Shown here piece after piece: positions 1 through 11,177 of a DNA stretch of 30,059 nucleotides. Every line of letters begins with the position of its first letter. Within the stretch, counting starts at the first letter, position 1. A model generated the notes under the pieces. It ran no database searches and was not told the origin of the DNA. It was given only the letters and a program-made list of their open reading frames with translations. A program made the translations under genes and the position numbers. Origin of the DNA: Sphaeroforma arctica JP610 (taxonomy: Eukaryota; Opisthokonta; Ichthyosporea; Ichthyophonida); contig NW_014040141.1 of the NCBI RefSeq assembly GCF_001186125.1, positions 8,806-38,864 on the forward strand, written 5' to 3'.

Positions 1-689
1 CTAACCCCACCCCCCTAAAACCTAAAACGGTCAGACAATCGGCGCTTAGTTTTCGTTGCCTGCGCTGCCGTCCGATCAAGGGTCGCAGCGTTCGGCGGTG
101 TAGGGAGTGGCGCTGTCGCCCGTGAATTAGGTCGCAACGCCTACACGGAGGCTCCGCCTGCTGCACCACGTGTAACGAACGCCTCACACTGACGACATAA
201 ATCCTTGTTCACCTTTTGCTTTGGACCTGTTGCCAAAAGCCTACACAACAACGTAGGGCCTCACCGAGGGGGTGGCAACTCCTCATGCCCGTAGCGGAAG
301 AAAACTCCTTTCTCCGGGGAATAATGTTAGGTTCCCTTGTTAGTGAGGGACGCTAACATAGGCTGGAACCACGGCTCATCAGGTAAGTAAGGACACATGA
401 GTGTAATGGCTGCCTCATCCGCAATATCTTCAGCGAGAACGCACGGAAATCGCAATCCCAAGGGGGGTTGACGCAGAAGTTCAAGAATGTCCATAGCTCA
501 GTGAACTCAGAGGCACCACCTCCAGAAAGGGAGAGAAGTATTTCGGCAGTAGGTTGTCACCAGAAAGGACGAAAGTATCATGAGTATGCGGGTTCTTAGC
601 CTTTCCGCTTTAGTAAAGTGCGTATGGTTGGCCATGTACGCGTTGCTGTACGGAGGGCCGAATAATCGGTTTGCCGAAAGGGCACCAAC
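1..689. other. No supportable gene; flank of a retroelement fossil
   Basis: No convincing coding region is visible. Short minus-strand stretches around 420-560 read like protein but match nothing I recognise. They lie downstream, in the element's orientation, of the RNase H part of the neighbouring Ty3/gypsy fossil, so they may be its decayed remainder. The first 30 bases are C/A-rich (CCTAAAAC motifs) but do not form a regular telomere repeat. Confidence 0.4.
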
Positions 690-2206
690 AGGGTCCATTC
701 AGGGGTCAGCCTTCGTTGCGAGTCGGCTCAGTAGATCCACTGTGCCATTGTCCTTGCTGTGCACGTGCAAGAAATACACATCTCGATCACGGCACACCTC
801 CTGCCATCTGGCTTGACGCCGACCCGCGGGTCACCTGGAAAGAACTCTCTGTATCAAAGGGTTAGCATGGCCTGGTGATCGATGAAAATCGTAATCGGGT
901 AGTGCGAGTCGACAAACACCGCCCAGTGCTTGTGGAACCCATAAACTTGTGCTAGCCACTCTTTATCCGTCACATGGCAGTTAAGCAGAGCGGCGGAAAA
1001 CTTCGACGAGAAATAAGCTACTGATCAGAGCTCTCCATTTCGGAGAACGTGTATAGCCCTCGGAAAGATCAATATGCTCACATACATCCGTGAATTGGTA
1101 CAATCGAGCACCGCACATATCTCTAGCCGTGTATTAATAGTGTTGAATACTTTCTGTTGGGCCGCGTCCAACTTGACACGGGCACGATACCATTCTTTGA
1201 AAGAGCTGAGATAAGCTTAAGGATGAGAAAGAAAGCATCGATTTGCCGCTGCCAGAACGCCAGAGTGTGATACCATGACCGGACGATCCAGGACGATCCC
1301 TTCCAAGGAGAGCAGTCAACCTGTCCGCAGAGATAGTGACGCCCAACTTTTAGGGCGCTTGTATTACCCAACGCGTACCTTCGACAGGCCGAATTGGATG
1401 TCGTACTTGCCACAGCGCTCGAAGAACGCTATGAGCTGATTTTCATGCTGCGACGCATCTACCGATGTGAGGACAATGTCGGCAATATACGACTTGATGA
1501 TGCCTTTGAGTCCTTCAAAAATGGTGATCCAGTGTTTCCTGGAACCTCCACGAAACTTCGGTGATTCCAAACGGAAGGGCAAGGTGCCTCACGAGGTCTA
1601 GAAAGTCGAAATATCTTGACCTTGCCGTTCTAACGGGATTTGATTTAACCCATTCCCGCAGTCCACAACTGAGACCGACGGCTTGCCAGCTACATGCCCA
1701 AACATCTCACCCTCCGTGAAAATGTTGAACAGTTTCTGCTTCTGCTTAAGCTTCGCCTTTCACTTAGCAAAGTTCGTGCAGAAACGCCAACCGTCCTTGG
1801 TCTGAAGGGTAACCCTGGGGGTTTTAATTACCATCAGGGACTTGACGGACCATAGGACCTCTTCATCCTCTTGCATTGCAATCATCGAGCGGAAGGTTCT
1901 CATGGCTACCATTCCTGTGGTGATTACTGCGTATGAGAGGTAGTTGCTGCTTGTTGGGATAAGGTTGGTGGTTCTGCTGTTCACCACCACCTTTGGCGCC
2001 CTTTCGCTGGTGGTCATTGCCATTTCGATTGCCATTACCACCCTTAGGGCACCCAGCTGCTGGTTAGCCCCTTGGGCATTCACCTTCGTGCTGCGGCCAC
2101 CCTTAATTTTGATGTAATCAACCATACAATGCCCAGGACTGCTGAAGCCAAATAAATTTAAAACGCCATGTGCCTCATTCAGCAAACCCCGCCGCTGACA
2201 ACACAT
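690..2206 (-). mobile_element. Old Ty3/gypsy-type LTR retroelement fossil (pol part)
   Basis: Reading the minus strand from 2,206 down, pol landmarks appear in the usual Ty3/gypsy order. There is a reverse-transcriptase start near 1,760-1,850 (a KDGWRFC-like motif) and an RT palm-like stretch near 1,440-1,500. RNase H-like segments follow near 870-1,010 (motifs like TDKEWLAQVYGF and DHQA), with the KDN...DLLSR tail of the RNase H region near 690-760. The landmarks fall in several frames, so the copy is clearly broken many times over and looks old. No LTRs were recognised, so the true ends are unknown. The order of domains is what supports the family assignment. Confidence 0.75.
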
Positions 2207-2210
2207 GCTG

Positions 2211-4400
2211 CGTGTGTCTAGATATTAGTGAGAATCTACAACCTTGATCTGGTCATTGACTTCCTCAACGACCTTCTCCAATAACGCCGGGTCGGCAATC
2301 GCCTGAGTTGGCAAGATGCCAAGGTTCTACGGCCTGAAGGGTTGAAATTTGCAATTTTATAGGTGCTAAGAACCAAATGTGAAATTTCCGCTGCTTACTC
2401 TGTATAAATTGTGTGCAAGTGAACAGTTTTATGCAACAAACTGAGATTGTGTAATCCATACTAAATTCATTTCAACGCTGTTACAAATAATCTATTCATA
2501 TAAATCAGGTCTCCCGTCGTAGTACTGGCTAAGCTCGCAGCATTTTGACTTTCGGGGCCAGACGGAACCGAGCATATGTTTTGCTGAATACGGCCGTAGG
2601 AAAGAGTCAATGTTAGCATTCTGTGTATATATGCCCATTTACGTTTGGAACTAATGGTATTTACTTTGTACTGCAAACATACACATATACGAATATAGTT
2701 ATCTTATGCACGTAGCATATTCTATTTTCAGTGATTTTCCTAATCTACTGAATTTCTTTAAAACCTAGTCAGACACACGTGTTGGAATTCTCAAAGTTCG
2801 TAAGTATCGGAATTTTTAATGTCCATGTGTCAAAATTCTAAATGTCATAGTTTGTAGTTCTTAGTATCTTTTAAGATTTATCGCTGAGCAATTCCAATAT
2901 AGAAACTTATGCACCGTTTTTCAGCATCATGCAGAAGTTTAGGGTATCAAAATATGAAAACTTTTGTCCCCTTTTCAGCAATTTATGTCAAGACTTGTAG
3001 ACCTATAAAAGCATGCCACGTGTTGTCACTGAATGAATGCGATACGGAGACGTACGTCCCATTTTCACCAGTATGAAAAACACTTAAAATGTGATAGTTT
3101 GTCGCTGCTTGATTGCAACAAGGACACTTTTGCCCTGTATGATAACAAATGAATTATAAGCCATCTATACAACAGACTATAAATTCAGATAGTAAAAAAT
3201 ATAAAACCTCTTGTCTCATGAGGAATACCGTTGAGAAACACATATAAAGGTGTAAAAAAAAATACATTTATTTAATATGTTTAGAACTCTTATCCATTCA
3301 CTTCAATGCTGTTATCTCAATTCACATATAATATCTCTTGAGTTCATAACCCAAAACACAATTTTATTGAAAATTCATTTAAAAAAGAAGGATTGATTAT
3401 TATAATTATTAATAATAATAATAATAAAATGTTAGATGATATAACATGTAAATAGAATATTCTAGGCGGGCATTGAAATATTCGTATTGTTGCTAATGAA
3501 AATGAGGGTCAATGGTGAGAAAGAAGATATGTCAATATACGTGATACGTTAAAGCATTTATACAAGGTATAAAGCATTTTGTGTCAATACACATATACCA
3601 CCTATCAACGATAGTGATATATAATTCACAAGGGAGTGAACCACCACATACTATGCGTGTACAAGCTGATATACAACAGAACAGAAACACGCTTGTAATA
3701 AGCCCGTGCTACGGAGGAAATACAAATATATACGATAACATATATGTTCGCCTTTTGACAATTTGCAGGGGTCCGAGCAGACCTTTGACTTATGACCATA
3801 TTGTTGATAACACAAATCAGCGCGGGGTAAGGTTTAGGACACAGGGGTTGCGGAGCAGCGTCTATATCGGACCGGAAATTCCAATCAAGATACTAACAAG
3901 GCATACACTAAATATAAAGACATGTATGAATTATACTTGATACACAAGGGACGACAAGCCTTAAACATGTAAATTTCTTTATGTATTGGTTAAAATCTGC
4001 ATGTAGCATTAGACCCACATAGTTTGACGCTTAGCCACGTATGCATCAAATATATTGATAAAGTGTAAACGCATCGCTCAATTCAAACTATAATTTAATG
4101 CAACAAAATCAACGGGACTCTTTTGATGTTGAATATGTGTATACGGTCTACAAGTAAACAGCAAAAGTGTCTAGACATCTATTCACATGGTAAAAATGTG
4201 TCTAGATATCTAATCACATGGCTACATAAATTGGCAGACATACAGCATGCTTCGGATGAGCACATGCATATAGGCTGTACACACACGTACATTTCAAGTA
4301 CACGGGTATTTTTGAGTAATATATGAGTCGACATACTTTCAATACTTACCGCGCGGATAAAAGATCAATTTTTTTGTAAAAAAGCCTTCATACTAAATTC
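2211..4400. other. AT-rich non-coding stretch
   Basis: About 2.2 kb of AT-rich sequence with no gene I can support. An AT/AAT-rich low-complexity patch lies near 3,390-3,430. A small 31-bp direct repeat (GTGTCTAGA...CACATGG, copies starting at 4,167 and 4,198) is the only clear structure. A plus-strand reading frame at 3,581-3,940 has no recognisable motif. The stretch could be decayed transposon sequence or the 3' flank of the minus-strand methyltransferase gene that ends at 4,419. Confidence 0.5.
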
Positions 4401-4418
4401 TTTATCTGATGTTACTAC

Positions 4419-7041
4419 CTACCTATATACATATCCATCAAACTCTATCTCGGGAAAATCCTCCTCGTCACTTAAACCCTCAGAGGGATCAATTCTACCT
4501 TCCGTCGAATTGTCAGCTGACATCGGACTGCTCTCTGCCAGTGCAACCAGTGTCGCTTCACGTTTTATATTCTTTTCCTTTTTGCTTCTCTTTTGCTTTT
4601 TGCTTTTCTTTCCCCCCCTTTTTTTAGTAGCTCTATCCATGGCCCCATCGACACACTCACTGCTGCTTTCCTTACTTCCAGAATGCTCGCTAGTGGATGG
4701 TGTGTGGCCATTCTTCGCAGCAGTCACTTCATCGCCGACCGTGCCGTTTCCGTCGCTCGTAGTATCAATCTTTCGCTTCCGGCTAGAGATTGATTTGTTT
4801 TCGGTGGTGCTTCCGCTAGTAGCTATTTCGGGTATAATGGTTTTGCTTTTTGTGCGTTTTTCCTGGAAAGAAGCATGCGCACTATCCATATCAACGGTTT
4901 GCTTGCAAGCGTCTAAATTGGCCGATGCATCGGTAGCTTTATCTTGTGCGTAATCCCTTGCTTTACCCTTGACAACGACAGATGCCCCATTGTATTTACT
5001 GGTGGCTGCCGTCTGCTTCTGACGCAGCACGTGTATAACACAACTGCCTGCCCCCGTGCGCTGATACTTTGGGGCTAGTTCGGTGGTTGGCACTTCCGAG
5101 CGTGTGAAGTGCTTGGCCGTTGATTCTGTGTAAAACTTTGTTTCCGCCAGGGGATGGTGCACCGGATATCTGAGAGGGTGAACGGCAAGTCACATGATAA
5201 TGTTACTATGGCATCTGACTATGCACACTCGCGCCGTTTACCAGTGGTGACAGATATTGCGCAGGCGCTGCGCAGCATCTGCACTCGAGTACGTTCCTAG
5301 ACAGAGGATCGGTACGCTATGACTGACAAAGTGGTTCGCAATATTTATGCATGGTCGACATTGTATGTGCAATGACACATCGGGTGACATGGGCAAATGT
5401 GCGATGGTGTTATATAGAAATGAGCGGATCAATCACCACTCATCGAAGTGAAGCTAAAACCCTAAAATTGTAGCTCGGCATACCAAGCCATGGTAATGTG
5501 GAAATAGATTGTTGAAAAGGGCCGCAAGCGTTGTTGATGAATCTTAGGGGCAATCCACTGTGATCAAGCACCTTATGACTTCGCACACATACATACACTG
5601 CGAGTAATACTGAGCATGAGTCAAAGACATCATGTGCGTGCATACCCCTCAGACGACTACGAAGGCTATCAAATGTAAATACAAACTATAAATGTAGTTC
5701 AAATGTGTGCCAACGTACACCTCTGCACTTCAAAGGCATCATGTGTGTGCATACCCCTCCGACGACTACAAAGGCTATCGAATGTAAATGCAAACTATAA
5801 AGGTGATTCGAATGCGCGGCAACACACACCTCTGCACATTCGCCAGCAGCACGAGCGTATTGGGTCCACTGAGTGCCACCAGTGTCCGCACCAGCTTGCG
5901 CCACTGTTTGGGATCGTTGCCATAGACCACATCACTGGCCAGGATGAGGTCGGGATGGCGGCCAGTGCCATCTGACACGGTGTGCAGAGCTTCTTTATCA
6001 CCCCACACCAGTTTCTCCACTCGCGCATCAGTGCAGCCGTTAGATGACATGTTGTCGCGCAACAGTCGCAACACATCGTCGTCTCCTGATGCGTGGAGAG
6101 GTTGGTAGGTTTAAGATAAGAGGAGTGGACGCCAAATACGGATAGCACTGAAGCCGGAGACATATTTGTATAGTTTATGCTTGCTCTTAGGTGTAACACA
6201 GGCCAAGATGTTACTCCTAAAACCTGAACCCTGAAACAAGAATAGTCCTGAGAATGATACGGTACAATAAATTATGTTTGCTTGTTCGAATTGCAGCATA
6301 CCCCCAAAACAAAGTATAAACATACAACTGATACCCACAATGTCTCTGATGTCGTGTTATATATCACAGGAACAAAGAATAAATATACAACTGATACCCA
6401 CAAGGTCTCTGATGTTGTGAAAGTATATCACAGTGACATATTCTGTACCACCTACCGTCAGTTGCCACCATTCGGATCCCTAGGTTAGACGCGACTATAG
6501 ATGGCAGCCCAAGACCTGCGCCAATCTCTACACCTGTCCTGCCCTGCCACACCACCGCACCGCCACTGGAATTGGAGTGCTCCGCGTCTGCGTTCCCCTC
6601 CACACCCTGACACGTCTTGCCATCCACGCGCATCTCACGCGCACTCCCATCCCACGCACCCTGCAGAGCGCACCGCAGTGCCGGTGAGGCCAGCGGATGG
6701 GCCACACGAGACAGCCACTCGGCCAACACGTGGCTGCCCTCCCACAGCGTCACGCCTGTGTTGCCTCTGCCATGGCCTCCGCAGTTGTTGTCCACGCGAG
6801 TGCGCACAGACCCTTCGTGGTCCTTGGGCGTCTCACTGGTCAGTGTGATGGTGTTGCCCAGAGCCGGGAATTCGTACTCAATTGTGCGCTTGGAAGTCAC
6901 GGCCGTTGTTAATTCAGAGTCTGCACCTCCCATGCGCTCATAAGCGCCTACATACAATCCATAAGGCCATGTGGTGAGTAAACGAACACGTGACCATAAG
7001 CAGCGCAAGCAGCCAAGACGACATACATAACAGAGTTCCAT
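4419..7041 (-). CDS. METTL21-type protein-lysine methyltransferase with lysine-rich tail (3 exons)
   Basis: Predicted class I SAM-dependent methyltransferase of the Methyltransf_16 (METTL21-like) family, which methylates lysines in proteins such as chaperones and elongation factors. Exon model: 7,041 or 6,933 to 6,456; 6,085-5,830; 5,169-4,419. Introns of 370 and 660 bp start GT and end AG, and the phases join in frame. Counting from the ATG at 6,933 (494 aa), the motifs are LWEGSHVLAEWL near residue 63, the SAM-binding VEIGAGLGLPS near 135, VATDGDDDVL across junction 1, the family's ASDVVY near 209, and LANVQRYPVHHPL across junction 2. A typical family C-terminus (VPTTELAPKY) follows. An unusual tail of about 200 residues comes next: RKRK, a KKRGGKKSKKQKRSKK-like run and an acidic SDEEDFPEIEFD end, suggesting a nuclear or nucleolar location. 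The in-frame upstream ATG at 7,041 would add 36 residues that are basic and Cys-rich; which start is used is open. The target protein is unknown. Confidence 0.85.
5618..5850. repeat. 109-bp tandem duplication spanning a splice donor
   Basis: Two diverged copies of a 109-bp unit lie head to tail. Landmarks recur 109 bp apart: CATACCCCTC at 5,641 and 5,750, ACACCTCTGCAC at 5,717 and 5,826. The copy nearer the exon carries the active-looking donor of methyltransferase intron 2 (minus strand, CAGAG followed by GTGTGTG at 5,829). The other copy carries the corresponding CAGAG-GTGTAC within the intron. Confidence 0.85.
6310..6434. repeat. 63-bp tandem duplication in methyltransferase intron 1
   Basis: Two copies of a 63-bp unit containing ACAACTGATACCCACAA (starting at 6,324 and 6,387), followed by GTCTCTGATGT and TATATCACAG. 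The pair lies in the first intron of the methyltransferase gene, close to its donor. Confidence 0.85.
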
Positions 7042-7080
7042 AGCTTCCTTGCTGATTAAGTGTCCTTGAAAACAAGTCAA

Positions 7081-7546
7081 TAGAGATTAAACGCTCACAA
7101 GCACGGGTGAAACGCCGTACATTCTACACACACTGATGTTCTGGATTTGGTTCATGTGTGCATGAAGGGGATAAAACGGTTCCGCGATAAGGTACCTCTG
7201 TATTATATATATATAAAAATACAATAGTACGCACATCTACAGAGCAAGCTGATACATAAGCCTACTGCATAACTATGGCAGCCGACCTTACAACGCCAAC
7301 ACACCACAAGCAAAATATACATCAACACACCACAAGCAAGATATACACCCCATAATCCTCTCAAAGAGTCAACACGAGTTATTCTTCCAAAAAATCAGCA
7401 ATATATACATCAACACACCACAAGCAAGATACACACCCCTATATTTTCTCAAAGAGTCAACACGAGTTATTCTTCCAAACAACAACAAAAAACAACAACA
7501 ATGAGTTGCATAGAATACACGGAACCATTTGACACACATTAGACTT
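7081..7546. other. Gap between two minus-strand genes, with a possible terminal exon
   Basis: This gap separates the 5' end of the methyltransferase gene from the last certain exon of the helical-repeat gene. It contains a tandem repeat (7,297-7,480). It may also contain a short terminal exon of the helical-repeat gene at 7,197-7,124 (minus). There an AATACAG acceptor follows a TA-rich tract, and 74 bases read in the phase required by a GTGAGT donor at 7,557, ending in a stop. That exon is inference only. Confidence 0.4.
7297..7480. repeat. 87-bp direct repeat (CAACACACCACAAGCA unit)
   Basis: CAACACACCACAAGC occurs at about 7,298, 7,323 and 7,410. The last two lie at the start of 87-bp copies that also share TCTCAAAGAGTCAACACGAG and TTATTCTTCCAA. 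It lies between the two minus-strand genes, or in a last intron of the helical-repeat gene. Confidence 0.8.
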
Positions 7547-10500
7547 CTAGCACTCACCGAGGAATTTCAGAAGCTCCTGTGAATTGAATGCACTGAGGCG
7601 GTCCCGGGCGGCTTTGCTGATGCGTGCCACCAGTTGCGGGTGGCCGTCAGCCGTCAGCCCCAGCTCACACAGCGCCCACGTGGTGTTGGTTAAGTCGCGC
7701 GGGTTGTAGTCCTGCAGCAGACACGCGGTCACGCGCACTGCTTCGGCGATGAAGGTTTGGTCTCTGATGTTCAGCACCGCAAAGGCGAACAGCAACATGG
7801 TCAGGTGCTGTGGCGTGTACTCGCTCGCGTTGTCCCTTTTCCCTTTTTTGAACTTTGGCTCATAATCCGCATCTACGGTCACGCGCTTCAACTGCCTCAC
7901 ACCCACACTCGACAGCACTTTAAACAGGTGCGGCGCGCGCACATCCAGCTTTGCGTACGCCCATGCCAGAAAGGCCACGTCTCGCGGTTCCTTATCAAAG
8001 TCACTGGTGCATGTCACTGCCCGTTCCGCAAAGACTGTCATCATGCGGTCGTTCTTCAGACCAACCTTTGCCATCGCATGCGTCGCCGTCGCCATCTGCT
8101 GGGCCGTGGCTGTGTCAGCTTTCTGGGCTGCGCAAGTGGCCAGCGTATTGAACACACTGTGATTGGCACAGGTGAGCGTCATGAACGCCCAAAGCACCAT
8201 TGACAGTTCCTGCGAATTCATGCGCGCGCTGACGGCCTCGCACGCGCTTTCCAGCGTAGCCATCAGCGGCGCATTGGCGCTTAAGCCCAGCTTAGCAGCA
8301 GCCCACGTGACATTGGTGATCTGCTGGGCCGTGAAGGCATTGGCCGCCACCCACTGCGTGTCGTGGATGAGGCGTGTGGTAAGGTGGCTGATGCCTTCGC
8401 TGCACTGTGTTGTTGCGTCAGTGTGCTCCTGCAGCTTTGCAAATCCATAGAGCGTGTTGGCACACTCCTGTGCATTGAACAGCTGCGCGCGTTCTGCCAC
8501 GGCAGAGGACAGCGCCGGCAGCACATCAGTCACCGCTGCCGTAGTGCGCACGCCCCATTCGCCAAACGACGCCAAACTCCACACCACATTACTCACTCCC
8601 TGCGGCGTCCACCCACTGCGGAAGTCTGTGCCTTTGTCCCTTCGCAAAGACGTGGCAATGTGCTTCGCTAAGCCTTGCACCAGGCCCGTTCGTTGCGCAG
8701 TGGTCTTGGCCATGCCCCACAGCATGTTGCTGAGCTCCTGCGGTTTGAACTCCTCAAAGTGCTGCAGAGCCGCGTGTTGCACACTCTCCTCGAGCGGTTC
8801 ATTTCTGATTCCTAATTTGCCGCATGCCCAGAGCAGCCCCGACAACTGCAAAAGAAGGGCAAAAAACTGTGTTAAGGTTTTGAGATGGACGATAATGCTG
8901 ACTGACTACGTGGCGTTTCCATGGCAATATCAATTCTACTAAAATCCGCTGGTCAAATTCCGCCTCAACACGGCGCTGCCTTGGGCGCGTGCTATGTTAC
9001 GTTCAGCACATGCAGCATCCACTCCTTTGTAGCCTCAAGTACGCGATGTCAATGCTGGCTGTGAAACTTAGTCATAGAGCGAGGTGGCAATAGCAGCAAC
9101 CACTGACATGATCACAGACTAATTAGGTTTGCATACAGAGGAAAAAACCCTCAAGATCTTAGATTTGAAATTTTTGCGTATTACTTCCGCTGATACAATA
9201 TAAATACGTAATACATGCATATGAGTACGAAATGCATGCATATGGGTACATAATACATGCATATGAGTACATAATATATGCATATGAGTACGTAATGCAT
9301 GATTATGAGTACATAATACATGCATAAGGGTACATAATACATGCATACGAGTATAAACACTTGTACATGACCACATAATATACGCATATGAGTATACAAT
9401 ACATGAATATGACTACATAATACATGCATATGAGTACATAATACATGCATATTAGTACACAATACATGCATATGGGTGCGTAATGCATGCATATGAGTAC
9501 GTAATGCATGCATATAAGTACATAATACATGTATATGAGTACATGATACATGTATATTAGTATATCATATATACATATGAGTACATAATACACGCACGTG
9601 ACTACATATTACATGCACATGAGTACATACATAATACATGCGTATGAGTACATAACACATGCATATGACCACATAATACACGCATATGAGTATATAATAC
9701 AAGCATATGTGTATATAATACAAGCATATGTGTATATAATACATGCACATGACTACATAATACATGCATATGAGTACATAATGCATGCAAATGAGTACAT
9801 AATGCATGCATATGAGCATAATACATGCACATGAGTACATAATACATATATATGAGTACATAGTACATGTATATGAGTAAGTAATGCATGTATACGAGTA
9901 CATATTATATACACATGAGTACATAATACATACATATGAGTACATAATACATGGATATGAGTACGTAATACATGCATATTAGTACATAATACATGGTTAT
10001 GAGTACGTAATGCATGCATATGAGTACAGAATACATGGATATGAGTACGTAATCCATGTACACGAGTATATATTACATACACATGAGTACATAATACATA
10101 CATACGAGTACATAATACATGCATATGAGTACAAAATAAATGCATGAGCACATAATACATGCAAATGACTACATAATACATGCATATGAGTACATAATAC
10201 ATGCATATGAGTACGTAATGCATGCATATGAGTACATAACACATGCAAATGTCTACATAATATATGCATATGAGTACATAATGCATGCAAATGAGTACGT
10301 AATGCATGCATATGACTACGTAATGCATGATTATGAGTTCATAATACATGCATATGAATACATAATACATGCATATTAGTACGTAATACATGCATATGGG
10401 TACGTAATGCATGAATATGAGTACGAAATGCATGCATATGAGTACATAATACATGTATATGAGTACATGATACATGTATAGTAGTACATAATATATGCAT

Positions 10501-11107
10501 ATGAGTACATAATACATGCACACGACTACATAATACATGCACATGAGTACATAATGCATGCATATGAGTACATAATACATGCACATGACTACATAATACA
10601 TGCATATGAGTACATAATACATGCATATGGGTACGTAATGCATGCATATGGGTACATAATACATGCATATGAGTACGTAATGCATGCATATGGGTAGATA
10701 ATACATGCATATGAGTACGTAATGCAGGCATATGAGTACATAATACATGCATATGAGTACGGCATGCATGCATATGAGTACATAATACATGTATTTGAGT
10801 ACATAATACATGCATATGAGTTCAGAATACATAGAAATTATTAGCTGATCCAATGCATGTATGTATCAGATATAAGAATACGATGTTGCAAAGCAGCAAG
10901 CTAGTACTAAGCTTAAACTATATGAGAACAGTTGTACCATACAGGCAGATAGATCACATATACTAATGTGAAGCGAATGAAAGCATGGAATACAATTTCA
11001 TCGTATATACACTACACACACACCCATGAGATTATACTATATCAATGATACCAGTTTACTTTTACGCATCCCCATTCGTGCATCATATTAAAACATAGTA
11101 CACACAC

Positions 11108-11177
<70 letters not shown>

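Noticed and set aside
1-40. Possible telomere repeat (CCTAAAAC-like)
   Set aside because: Only two imperfect units; not a regular array.
3581-3940. 119-codon plus-strand frame
   Set aside because: No motif, AT-rich surroundings and no neighbouring splice-consistent exon; likely chance.
7757-8942. Several plus-strand frames opposite the helical-repeat exon
   Set aside because: They are shadows of the GC-richer minus-strand coding exon, whose repeats are clearly recognisable.
9183-10835. CRISPR-like or regularly spaced array
   Set aside because: Units are directly adjacent with no unique spacers, and the context is eukaryotic.
9753-10853. A 366-codon minus-strand frame of MYYVLIC-type repeats, and similar frames on both strands
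   Set aside because: It is produced by the 21-bp period of the minisatellite; several frames on both strands are equally open, and the region lies in an intron.
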